A stretch of 16,558 nucleotides of DNA from assembly GCA_964407525.1 (NCBI GenBank), contig CAYOWC010000087.1, positions 1-16,558 of the forward strand. Direction: 5' to 3'. Under the pieces are notes generated by a model. The model saw only the letters and a list, made by a program, of their open reading frames with translations, did not search any database and was not told the origin of the DNA. Position 1 is the first letter of the stretch. Every line of letters begins with the position of its first letter. The position numbers and the translations under genes were made by a program. The DNA is from DUZB01 sp964407525. GTDB lineage: Bacteria > Desulfobacterota > DSM-4660 > Desulfatiglandales > Desulfatiglandaceae. This document shows, piece after piece, positions 6,561 through 14,675 of this stretch.

Positions 6561-8996
6561 CTATTTTTCCTTGGGCCGAAGAATCTGAATCGTTTCTGAG
6601 ATCTCACTGGCCGTCACGCCCTTCCTGAGCGTCTCCATTCGATTCATCACCTCTGCAAAACGGATTCCTTCTGCAGCGCTGATCCATTCAAGCTGGAGCC
6701 TCTCGGGGCGTATGCCAAGTTTGGACATCCTTTTATGCACCTTCTTGATCCGTTTTTCCGTCCAGTGGTTGGCATCTATATAATGACAGTCACCGATATG
6801 GCAGCCGCTTACAAGGATAACGGGAGCGCCCATCCTGAAACCTTCCCAGATAAACTTTTCATCAACCCGGCCTGAGCACATGGTTCTTATGAGACGAACA
6901 TTGGGGGGGTATTGCAAACGGGATACCCCTGCGTAATCCGCTCCGGCATAAGAACACCAGTTACAGGCAAAGGCCAGTATTTTTTCGCCGGAATTTTCTT
7001 CCAACAGGGCACGTTCCTGGTTCAGGATCTGGCCATCGGTGAAGTGGTTCATAATAATGGCCCCAAAAGCACATTCCGCAGCACAGGTCCCGCACCCGGC
7101 ACAGGCAGCCGTGTTCACCTCCGCTGGGATTTTCCTCTTCACGTCCACGGTAATAGCATTGTAAGGGCAAACCTCTGCACACTTTCCACATGCCTTGCAT
7201 TTCTCCACCACAACCATGGAGGTAATCGGTTCGGTGGTTATCACCCCTTTATGCATCAAACGGATCGCCCTTGCTGCAGCAGCAGAGGCTTGGGTGACGC
7301 TTTCTTTGATATCCTTCGGGGCCTCGGCACATCCTGCATAGAACACCCCTGCGGTGGCCGCATCCACAGGTTGAAGCTTGGGGTGAGCCTCCAGGAAAAA
7401 TCCGTCCGGGGTCAACTGAAGCCCCAGCATCTCCTGAAGTCTCTGAGTACTTGAAGCAGGTTTGATACCAAGAGCCAGCACCAGCATATCAAGGTCGTGG
7501 ATTTCCACACGACCGCTGACCGTATTTTCAACAGCAACGTGCAGCCCTCCATCCGAATCTTCCTCTACCGTGCCTGGCAGCCCCCGCACATACTGGACAC
7601 CCAGTCTTCGACTACGGACGTACAGTTCCTCAAATCCTTTTCCAAAAGCCCTCATATCAATATAGAAGACTTTCACTTCCATGTCAGGGTAATGTTCTTT
7701 GAGTACCAGAGTACTCTTGACCGTGTTCATGCAGCAGATATTGGAGCAATAACGACCCCCTTTCCTGGAGGAACGGGAACCGACGCACTGGACAAATCCC
7801 ACGGATTTCGGATGCTTTCTATCTCCCGGCCGTATCAATTCTCCTTTGGAAGGTCCTCCGGCATTGACGAGACGTTCAAATTCCAGACTGGTAAGAACAT
7901 TTTCAAAGCGGGTATACGCATATTCATCCATTTCTTTGGGATCATATACTTCCAGGCCGGTAGCCACAATAATAGAACCCACCTGCTCTACGATCTCTTC
8001 ATCAGACATGTGAAAATCGATGCATTTCTTATCACAGGCATCCACACATTTGGCGCAGACAACAGGGTTGTGCCCCAGACATTCGTTGATATTAATGGCG
8101 TAAGCAGAGGGAACAGCTTGAGGGAACGAAGAAAAAATGGCCCTTCGCGAAGACAACCCCAGATTGAATTCGTCGGGTCTCACAACCGGGCAAACACTTG
8201 CGCAATCACCGCACGCCGTACATTCCTTTTCATTCACATACCGGGCTTTTTTGAGGATGCTCACCTCGAAGTTACCCACATAGCCTTTTACGTCCACCAC
8301 CTCGCTCAAGGTGTGAAGCGTGATCCGGGGATGTCGACCGACATCCGTCATTTTCGGACCGAGTATTCAGATGGAGCAGTCCATCGTTGGAAACGTTTTG
8401 TCAAGCTGGGCCATGACTCCCCCGATCGAGGGACGTTTCTCCACAAGGGCCACTTCATAACCGTTGTCCGCCAGATCCAGAGAAGCCTGTATTCCTGCAA
8501 TGCCGCCACCAATGACCAGGGCTCTCTTGGTCAACGGAAGTGTATCCCCTTCCAGAGGCTTGAGAAGCTCTACCCTGGAAACGGCCATTTTCACCAGGTC
8601 CAGGCTTTTTTCCGTGGCGGCCTCCGGCTCTTTCATATGGACCCAGCTACACTGTTCCCGCAGGTTAGCCATTTCCAGAAGGTAGGGGTTTAAACCGGCG
8701 GAAACAAGCATCTGCCTGAAAGTAGGTTCGTGCAGCCTCGGGGAGCAGGATGCCACAACAACGCGATCCAGGTTGAATTCCTGAATATCTTCCTTCATTT
8801 CCTGCTGGCCCGGTTCCGAACAGGCATAACTGATATCCCTGGAAACCACAACATGGTCGAAATCAGAGGCTGCCTCCGCCACTTTTTTGCAATCCACTGT
8901 CTGCGCGATATTCAAGCCACAGTGGCAGACATAAACCCCGATACGGGCCTTTTCATTTTTTTCCATGGAAGCTTCTTCGCGTACATTGCTTTTCAT
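6561..8996 (-). CDS. hdrA: Selenocysteine-containing HdrA-MvhD fusion (heterodisulfide reductase subunit A type)
   Basis: I read this as one 811-residue protein with Sec210 at the in-frame TGA 8367-8369; ordinary calling would split it at 8367 and 8351. Both halves are one HdrA: N-terminal cysteine domain (C24, C26, C59, C84, C116), FAD motif VIGGGIAG near 161-168, MDCSI-Sec-ILGPKMTDV, ferredoxin cysteines C259, C262, C265, C269, further clusters (C306-C325, C404, C417, C421, C422), two C-terminal [4Fe-4S] sites (C600-C610, C632-C642), then an MvhD domain (C678, C681, C707, C732, C737). The start at 8996 has a GAGGAAAA ribosome site; the ATG at 9047 does not. The ATG at 8351 has no ribosome site, which argues against a separate gene. 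HdrA is the FAD electron-bifurcating subunit of Hdr complexes, and HdrA-MvhD fusions also occur as QmoB. Here the context (HdrCB, Kor, NfnB) points to a Kor/Hdr complex. Confidence 0.93.
8322..8360 (-). promoter_or_regulatory. Bacterial SECIS element for hdrA
   Basis: Directly after the TGA codon the mRNA can fold GGAUGUC (8346-8340), loop GGUC (8339-8336), GACAUCC (8335-8329), a perfect 7-bp stem. Below it, GGUCCG (8360-8355) can pair with CGGAUC (8327-8322) with one G-U, across an internal loop. The apical GGUC equals the loop SelB contacts in the E. coli fdhF element. The loop starts 27 bases after the TGA, which is farther than in fdhF (about 18) but within the spacing I recall for bacterial SECIS elements. 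The bulged U of the E. coli element is absent in the simplest fold. Confidence 0.8.
8367..8369 (-). other. UGA selenocysteine codon (Sec210 of HdrA)
   Basis: The TGA lies in frame between MDCSI and ILGPKMTDVGRHP. HdrA proteins with cysteine there carry a CxxC, so the codon makes CxxU. The frame continues for 601 further codons without another stop. Confidence 0.9.
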
Positions 8997-9062
8997 TTTT
9001 TCCTCACACAGTCTAAATTCGCAAATCCAATTCCGCCATGACGGCATCGGAATGCAATTTCT

Positions 9063-9068
9063 ATTATA
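9063..9068 (-). promoter_or_regulatory. Possible -10 box upstream of hdrA
   Basis: A perfect TATAAT on the minus strand lies about 65 bases before the hdrA start at 8996. No good -35 hexamer stands 16-18 bases upstream; that position lies in the TAGC-type repeat arm. If used, the repeat border has supplied or displaced part of the promoter. It would give hdrA a start separate from the HdrCB gene. Confidence 0.3.
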
Positions 9069-9221
9069 CCTAAAAGCTACAATTAGCTTTTAGCTATTAG
9101 CCGTTAGCTTAAAGATCCCAACCATTTGTATGGCTTTTCCCTCTATTTGTGATTTCACTTTTTGATACTTACCTATTGCATCGTAAATAGCTGACGTTGG
9201 GCCTTGAGCATTGTTTCGGCC

Positions 9222-9241
9222 ATTCTGAGTCGACTCAGAAT
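9222..9241. repeat. Perfect 20-base palindrome
   Basis: ATTCTGAGTCGACTCAGAAT equals its own reverse complement over all 20 bases and contains GAGTCGACTC at its centre. It touches the inner arm of the surrounding element. It may be a dimeric protein binding site, a recombination site or a cruciform seed. Confidence 0.75.
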
Positions 9242-9242
9242 C

Positions 9243-9294
9243 TGTGTGAGCGGCGTCCCGCCGCGACTTTTCGCGGCTGAAAGCCGCTCCCACA
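9243..9294. repeat. REP-like GC-rich hairpin
   Basis: TGTGTGAGCGGC (9243-9254) pairs with GCCGCTCCCACA (9283-9294) with one mismatch. Inside, CCGCGA and TCGCGG form a second stem; alternatively GCGGCG/CGCCGC and GCGGCT/AGCCGC make two side-by-side hairpins. The pattern GGGAGCGGC...GCCGCGA resembles repetitive extragenic palindromes of many proteobacteria. In the transcript it could stabilise or attenuate the mRNA between hdrCB and hdrA. Confidence 0.7.
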
Positions 9295-9403
9295 GGTTCA
9301 TCATTCCAAAATAACGCACCTATAATCCTGGCCGAAACGATGATCGAGGCCTGACATTGTCTAGCTAATAGCTAAAGGCTAACCGCTAATGGCTGTTTTT
9401 TTA

Positions 9404-10987
9404 CTACTCCCACTGTATGCTTCGGACAAGGACACTCGTGAGATCAGCCATCTCCATTTTCAGTTCTTCACCAAGAAAAGGATCTTCCATGGCGCACCGA
9501 AGGTGAATCTGGCATTTGGGACAGGCTGTCACCAGCAAATCACTTTTCGTCTGTACAGCCTGCCGAATCCGTTTCACCTGAAGAGCCTTGCTGAAAGCAT
9601 CACATCCAACCCATGCGCTGTTCCCACAACAAACGGCGCTGGAACCGAAGTCCTGCATCTCTTGAAATCCCTCCGGGTTCAGACGAGCCATCAACTTTCT
9701 CGGCAAATCAGGCCGGTTTTCAAAGCGACTCAACCTGCACGGGTCTTGAAAAGTGATCCTGTTCTCCATTTTTTTAAACCCTACGGCTCCTTTGTCGATC
9801 TCCTTTTCCAGAAGCTCGTAAATGTGTGTTACGCGGGGATTCAGCTGAATTCCAAAATCTCCGTAGTCGTGATGAAGCGTTCGGTAACACTCCGGGCAGG
9901 CAGTAACAATTTCTTCAACACCAAGATCGTTCAAGACCTCGGCGTTTAATTTTGCCAGCTTAAGAAAATTTTTCTTGTCTCCAGACCAGAGAAGATCATG
10001 ACCGCAACACCTTTCATCAGGAATCAACGAAGGATGGATATCAAAAAAATTGAGCAGGCGAAGACTGTCCTCCAGGATATCCTGGGTCCTGGTTTCGAGA
10101 TGTTGCCTGAAAAAGAGATCAAAATAGGGGGCACATCCACCGAAAAAAAGGATCTTGCTCTCAGGATTCACCTCGATATCCGAAGGAAGCCATTCCCAGT
10201 GGGAAGTCTGTAGTTTTTCAGAAGTCATGGTCCGCATGAGAGACTGAAAAAATCCCCCGTGAGCCAATTGGGGTTCCACACTTCTCTCCTGGAGGAAAAC
10301 GCGTAAATCCCGAACAAATTCCGAAAAATTTACGCCTGATGGGCACCGATCGTAACACAGTCCACAGGTAAGGCACGACCACACGTCTTTCTTTACGCTG
10401 GGATCTTCGAAACGGCCGGATATCACTTCACCGGCCATGGCCCTTGGAGAAAAAAGTTTCCCGGATAGTGTCAACGGGCAGGATGATGAACACTTGCCAC
10501 AGTCCTGGCAGGCATACACATCATGGGTAGAAAGGATATGATTCAACTCCCTGTCCGTTTCCTGAATTGGCGCATCCGCTGAATCGGGTATGACAGGGCT
10601 TTCCCCCATTTCTGCTATTTCTTTCGAAAACCCGCTTAAAAAATTAAGCAGTTTCTCTGACTCGTCAGGAAGAAAGGTAGCGAGGCGAAGGCGGTTTCTA
10701 CCTAATCCCAAAAGATCCAGAATCCCACGGGTATCCTTCACATGTTCATAGGCATTGTCGGTTCCAGTACCATAACGACAGGTACCGGGTTCACATCCCA
10801 CAAGAGCCACACCATCCGCACCCATTTCAAACGATTTTAAAAGCAGCGCCTTACTGATTCTTCCCGTGCAGGGGATTCGGACCATCTTCACATCCCCCGG
10901 AATAGGGGCCATGTTGTCCTGAAGGGTCTGATACGCTGCATGGGGTCCCCAACTGCAAAGGAACAGTACAATTTTGATATCTTTCAT
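9404..10987 (-). CDS. MvhD-HdrC-HdrB fusion (Fe-S electron transfer and CCG-domain subunit)
   Basis: A 527-residue protein in three parts. Residues 4-110 are MvhD-like (IVLFLCSWGPHAAYQ) with cysteines C11, C40, C65, C70 for a cluster linking to a partner flavoprotein. Residues 155-220 are HdrC/GlpC-like with two [4Fe-4S] motifs (C160, C163, C166, C170; C205, C208, C211, C215). Residues 280-527 are HdrB/HdrD-like with two CCG domains (C285, CCG at 327-329, CPEC at 364-367; C417, CCG at 453-455, CPKC at 489-492), which in Hdr bind the noncubane clusters that reduce a disulfide. The natural acceptor here is unknown. The start is uncertain: 10987 and 10999 (GGAG but only 2 bases away) are both possible, and an upstream TTG at 11038 has no ribosome site. 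It lies between the NfnB-HdrA fusion and HdrA-MvhD, so all likely form one complex. Confidence 0.92.
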   Translation of the reverse strand: MKDIKIVLFLCSWGPHAAYQTLQDNMAPIPGDVKMVRIPCTGRISKALLLKSFEMGADGVALVGCEPGTCRYGTGTDNAYEHVKDTRGILDLLGLGRNRLRLATFLPDESEKLLNFLSGFSKEIAEMGESPVIPDSADAPIQETDRELNHILSTHDVYACQDCGKCSSSCPLTLSGKLFSPRAMAGEVISGRFEDPSVKKDVWSCLTCGLCYDRCPSGVNFSEFVRDLRVFLQERSVEPQLAHGGFFQSLMRTMTSEKLQTSHWEWLPSDIEVNPESKILFFGGCAPYFDLFFRQHLETRTQDILEDSLRLLNFFDIHPSLIPDERCCGHDLLWSGDKKNFLKLAKLNAEVLNDLGVEEIVTACPECYRTLHHDYGDFGIQLNPRVTHIYELLEKEIDKGAVGFKKMENRITFQDPCRLSRFENRPDLPRKLMARLNPEGFQEMQDFGSSAVCCGNSAWVGCDAFSKALQVKRIRQAVQTKSDLLVTACPKCQIHLRCAMEDPFLGEELKMEMADLTSVLVRSIQWE

Positions 10988-11065
10988 AGACTGTCTCATC
11001 TCTCCAGCCCTTTCAAGGTGCTTATTAAAGTCAGGCAATAGTCAGAGTTTTATCTGCAAAAATGG

Positions 11066-11209
11066 GGCTCCAAATCCATAGGTTTCAGGTGTCAGGTGTC
11101 AGGCGGGTAATAATAGACAGAATTTCTTCATTCCTGAAACCTGAACACTGACACCTGAAACCGAAAACAACAATAATGGATTAGAATAACTCGCGCCTTG
11201 GCTCCAAAT
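11066..11209. repeat. Long hairpin repeat flanked by a 10-bp direct repeat
   Basis: GGTTTCAGGTGTCAG (11081-11095) and CTGACACCTGAAACC (11148-11162) are perfect 15-base inverted arms, with extra CAGGTGT-type units beside them. ATCCAT (11074-11079) and ATGGAT (11175-11180) extend the symmetry outward. GGCTCCAAAT occurs directly repeated at 11066-11075 and 11200-11209 and brackets the whole structure, as a target-site duplication would. The element fills most of the 256-base spacer between the NfnB-HdrA fusion and the HdrCB gene. No gene is inside. Confidence 0.65.
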
Positions 11210-11243
11210 TATGACGGTTTAGAAGTCACCTTGAAAGGGCTGC

Positions 11244-14200
11244 TCATCTCTCGTAAACCGCATCAGGTTGCTGAACAAGTACCTCTTTCAACAGACTTTC
11301 CAGAAATTTATGGTTTCGGTAAGGGGTGTCAGCTGCATTGGTAGGGCACACGGAAATACAATTACCACACCCCTTGCACAACGCTTCATCCACCTCCGCA
11401 TGCCAGCCGCCAGCCCGGTTTTCATGAAAAGTAATGGCCTGGTATGGACAGACTTTCAAGCACCTTCCACATCCCCGGCACGTCTCTTCGTCCACCACCA
11501 CCGTGAACCCCTTACTCTGTCTCGGACCTCTCGGCATGATAGCCGCCGCTAATACGGCTGCCGCAGAACCATGTATCCGCGCGGACACATGGACTTCCGG
11601 AGAATTCGCTAAAAAAAGACCGGCAATGGAAGTGGCGCCGGGATAGAGGAAAGGAATACCTGAAACGCCCCTCGACTGCATTTTTGATGTAATTATGGAA
11701 TTCTCCAAGCCTTCTTGTGGGATGTACGGAATGCTTGCCCTTGACTTTTCCCCCACGATAACGGCTCCAACCTGTATGGTCTGTAAAAAACCGTCCGTAT
11801 TGACATAGATATGGAAATCCCCGAGGGTGCCGCTTATACCGTTCACCGTCACACCCTCAAAACAGTGGATATTCTGATATTGCGCCTCCCCTTCGGGAAG
11901 TTTATCCTTGTTCCCGAACATAAATACTTCGAGTCCTGCTCGTGAAAGGGTTTTGGCGCTGGTCAGGGCCGACTCTGATTTCCCGATGACAGCAGTAGTG
12001 AAGTTGTATGTCCTCACGGGAGCCGGAAGCGGCATCAGCGTTTCAACCCTTTTGATGGAACGATCTATTAAACCGGAGAAACGTTCCGCAGCCACCGTCT
12101 GATCCTGGGTGATGTAACGAAGAGCTTCACCCCGCAAATTGCAGGTTTCCACCATGGATCGGCTGACGCCGGTTCCCCGAAACAGGGCATTCTTCAACCT
12201 GCTCCGCTGGTCTGTGCATGTGCTGCAGACAAAATCGAGAGGGCAACACACACAGGATGCCAAGACCATCCTTGTAATTCCTTTTTCTCGTATGGAACGC
12301 AGAATACTCACTGAGCCTTCCGGAACACAGGCCGCGTTCAATACCTCGGCATGGACAACATTTTCCCTGAGTGGAAGGTCACGAACATACGCTTCCATCC
12401 CATCGAGCCATCCAAATGCATCATTGCACCTGCAGACAAAGATCCCTATCCGAATTTCAGGGGAAAGGTCGGGATCAGGGGGCAGAAAAGAGATGCCCCT
12501 TCCCCTTGGCCTCTGAGAGGTACCACTCAACATGATCATGGCGTTCGCAGCCGCAGCAAAGCCCCTGGTTATCATGGCATGAACGTCAGGCCTGGCGGTC
12601 CTTGGTCCATAGGCGCGAACCACATCTTCTCCTTTTATAGAAGGAGCATTTTCAGGATCGGCAATAATCACAACACCCGCATGTTCAACCAGTTCCTTGG
12701 GTTCTTCCGTGTGGTGAATGGCGGAAACGGAACCACATGCCTCCACACACAAAAAACATTCAGAGCATATGCCGCACTGCAGGCAACGCTCCGATTCAAA
12801 GACGACCTGTGACTCACTGAGCCCTAAAGAAACTTCCACAAAGCTGTTTTTCCTTGCCGAAGGCTGCCTTTCCGGCATGGTAACCCGAGCAAGGGAAGGG
12901 ATATCTTCGGGGATGTCAGGAAAAGGCTCATCTTCCGGCCTGGAACCATTTCGGCCTAAAACACGTGTTCCGCTGAGATCCTCATGGACGCTTTTCGCCA
13001 CGGTTCTCCCGGATGCCATACTCTGAACCACACTGGAAGGCCCTGACACCGCGTCACCGGCGGCATAAACGGACGGGATATTTGTACGGTACTTTTCATT
13101 CACCTGTATAAAACCAGCGGAAGTTACAGCCAACCCGTTGCCGCCATTAGAGCCTGATGCTCCCTCCAGCAGATATGGCCCGATTTGTCCGATAGCCACA
13201 ACGGCACGATCAAACCGGAGGAGGATTTTGTCGGATCCGTTGATGATCACAGGCCAGGCAATCCCATCGGAATCCGGTTTCCCGGGCTCTGTGGGGCGGC
13301 ACTCCAAGTGGGACATCCTGCCGTTTTCCTCTCTGAAAGCCACAACCCGGGTTCTGTCTACAATTTGAATCCCTTCTTCCAGCGCTTCCCTGACTTCGTC
13401 CCTGTCCGCGGGGATCATTCCTTCAGAAAACCACGTGACGATCGTAACCTGATCGCCCAGCCGCCTCATGGTCCTGGCCAGGTCAAAAGCCGCGTTCCCA
13501 TCCCCTATGACCGCGATGGATTCCCTTTTTTCTTCGGGTTTTTCCAGCGCCTTTCCATCGCCGTTCCCGGACCGGTTTCTGTAGAGAGAACGGAGTACTT
13601 GAAGACATCCGTCAACACCTTCAAGATCTTCACCGGAGACTCCAAGCGCACGGTCAGACCATGCACCTGTAGTAACTATCACAGCATCGAATTCACTTTT
13701 CAGGTTGTCCCGCCCATTGAGAAAATCAACGGCCCGGGAAGTGGCGAATTCAACACCGAGATTTCGAATATATGCAAGGTCTCTATCCAGAATATTTCGC
13801 GGCAGCCGGTGAGCCCCTATTCCATACTGAAGAAGCCCTCCGGGTTTTTCTTCTTTTTCAAAAATGGTTACCCCATACCCCCATCTGGCCAGATCTGCTG
13901 CTGCGGCCAACCCCGCAGGTCCCGAACCCACCACAGCCACTTTCTTTCCATTTCCGGGGACTTGCTCTGTCTGCGTCTCCTCATTATCCGAAGCCGCGTA
14001 ATCGGCCAGGAATCGCTTGATGTCCCTGATTGCAATCGGTTCGTCAAGATCCCCCCGCCGACACGACTCTTCACAGGGGTGGGTGCATATTCTTCCACAG
14101 ATACCGGGCAACACATTATCTTGTCTGATAATATGGAAAGCCTCCCTGTATTTCCCAGCCCTCGTCAAGGCGATGTAGGCCTGGGCATTCACGCCCAAAG

Positions 14201-14675
14201 GGCATCCTGCCTGGCACTGAGGTTGCATCCTCTTATCGATGACAGGTCGGCCGGGAAGTGCTCTTCTGTTATGGTACAGTATTGGAGAGCCTCCGCCCGG
14301 GGTCACAACAGGGCAGACCTGAACACAACGGCCACAAAGCACACAGCGATCAGGATCGATATACACTCGGGACTTCTTGATTTTTGCTCGAAAACCCTGG
14401 GGGGTATGCTTCAGAGAATCGACCCGGGCAGGCAGCACGCAATCAATCCGGGGGTTCTGCATCAGCCTGATCAGTCCCGATCTCTGGGCAAAATTAAAGG
14501 GAACACCCGATTCCAGACGCCATTCCTCCCTGGCCAACTTCTCATCCAAATCGTTACCGGAATCCACGAGCGTTACCGGGATACCTAATTCTCCAAGTTT
14601 GTTGGCAGCAGCAATTCCCGCCGGTGTAGCCCCAATAACAATGACTTTATGAAGGCGATTTTTGGGGCGTTTCAT
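11244..14675 (-). CDS. NfnB/GltD-HdrA-ferredoxin fusion flavoprotein
   Basis: A 1143-residue multidomain oxidoreductase. Residues 8-105 are an HdrA-like FAD fragment (VIVIGATPAG) followed by [4Fe-4S] cysteines C111, C114, C117, C121. Residues 150-565 are a complete NfnB/GltD-type unit: Fe-S region (C154, C158, C193, C197, C201, C205), FAD motif VVGSGPAG at 248-255, NAD(P)H motif VIGDGNAAFDLAR near 389-401, and YAAGD near 537. Then come C631-C647 (CLQCGICSECFLCVEAC), an HdrA N-terminal-like domain (740-880; C748, C750, NLRGEA), a second Rossmann-like part with a broken motif (VIGKSESA), and two ferredoxin sites (C1066-C1076, C1100-C1110). NfnB-type subunits pass electrons between NAD(P)H and ferredoxin by bifurcation. 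The start overlaps the stop of the gamma subunit gene (ATGA), implying translational coupling with Kor. Enzyme direction is not deducible. Confidence 0.9.
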   Translation of the reverse strand: MKRPKNRLHKVIVIGATPAGIAAANKLGELGIPVTLVDSGNDLDEKLAREEWRLESGVPFNFAQRSGLIRLMQNPRIDCVLPARVDSLKHTPQGFRAKIKKSRVYIDPDRCVLCGRCVQVCPVVTPGGGSPILYHNRRALPGRPVIDKRMQPQCQAGCPLGVNAQAYIALTRAGKYREAFHIIRQDNVLPGICGRICTHPCEESCRRGDLDEPIAIRDIKRFLADYAASDNEETQTEQVPGNGKKVAVVGSGPAGLAAAADLARWGYGVTIFEKEEKPGGLLQYGIGAHRLPRNILDRDLAYIRNLGVEFATSRAVDFLNGRDNLKSEFDAVIVTTGAWSDRALGVSGEDLEGVDGCLQVLRSLYRNRSGNGDGKALEKPEEKRESIAVIGDGNAAFDLARTMRRLGDQVTIVTWFSEGMIPADRDEVREALEEGIQIVDRTRVVAFREENGRMSHLECRPTEPGKPDSDGIAWPVIINGSDKILLRFDRAVVAIGQIGPYLLEGASGSNGGNGLAVTSAGFIQVNEKYRTNIPSVYAAGDAVSGPSSVVQSMASGRTVAKSVHEDLSGTRVLGRNGSRPEDEPFPDIPEDIPSLARVTMPERQPSARKNSFVEVSLGLSESQVVFESERCLQCGICSECFLCVEACGSVSAIHHTEEPKELVEHAGVVIIADPENAPSIKGEDVVRAYGPRTARPDVHAMITRGFAAAANAMIMLSGTSQRPRGRGISFLPPDPDLSPEIRIGIFVCRCNDAFGWLDGMEAYVRDLPLRENVVHAEVLNAACVPEGSVSILRSIREKGITRMVLASCVCCPLDFVCSTCTDQRSRLKNALFRGTGVSRSMVETCNLRGEALRYITQDQTVAAERFSGLIDRSIKRVETLMPLPAPVRTYNFTTAVIGKSESALTSAKTLSRAGLEVFMFGNKDKLPEGEAQYQNIHCFEGVTVNGISGTLGDFHIYVNTDGFLQTIQVGAVIVGEKSRASIPYIPQEGLENSIITSKMQSRGVSGIPFLYPGATSIAGLFLANSPEVHVSARIHGSAAAVLAAAIMPRGPRQSKGFTVVVDEETCRGCGRCLKVCPYQAITFHENRAGGWHAEVDEALCKGCGNCISVCPTNAADTPYRNHKFLESLLKEVLVQQPDAVYER

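Larger units (their letters stand above)
9089..9376. mobile_element. Nested inverted-repeat, MITE-like element between hdrCB and hdrA
   Basis: This spacer has no convincing gene but shows several levels of symmetry. Outer arms are TTTAGCTATTAGC (9089-9101) and GCTAATAGCTAAA (9364-9376), perfect over 13 bases inside longer TAGC-rich tracts. Inner 23-base arms at 9200-9222 and 9329-9351 match with 3 mismatches and share GTTTCGGCCA. The centre holds a perfect 20-base palindrome and a REP-like hairpin. No transposase is present, so if mobile it is non-autonomous. A 67-codon minus frame (9090-9293) lies wholly inside the element and reads as chance. Confidence 0.6.

Noticed and set aside
7497..8693. 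398-codon plus-strand open frame opposite hdrA
   Set aside because: It is antisense to conserved HdrA domains and has no family resemblance.
6561..8996. HdrA-MvhD as QmoB of the APS reductase-linked Qmo complex
   Set aside because: The domain layout is similar, but no aprAB, qmoA or membrane QmoC-like gene is adjacent. The neighbours are Kor, NfnB-HdrA and HdrCB fusions.
6561..9047. hdrA as two separate genes or a frameshifted pseudogene
   Set aside because: Both parts are in the same frame with a single TGA at a Cys-type position, a SECIS-like hairpin follows, and the second part has no ribosome site. Selenocysteine decoding explains everything.
9090..9293. 67-codon minus-strand frame in the spacer
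   Set aside because: It is built entirely from the nested inverted-repeat element, REP hairpin included, and has no ribosome site.
13185..14588. 467-codon plus-strand open frame opposite the NfnB-HdrA fusion
   Set aside because: It lies fully antisense to a gene with many conserved motifs and has no recognisable domain or ribosome site. It is a shadow of codon bias.
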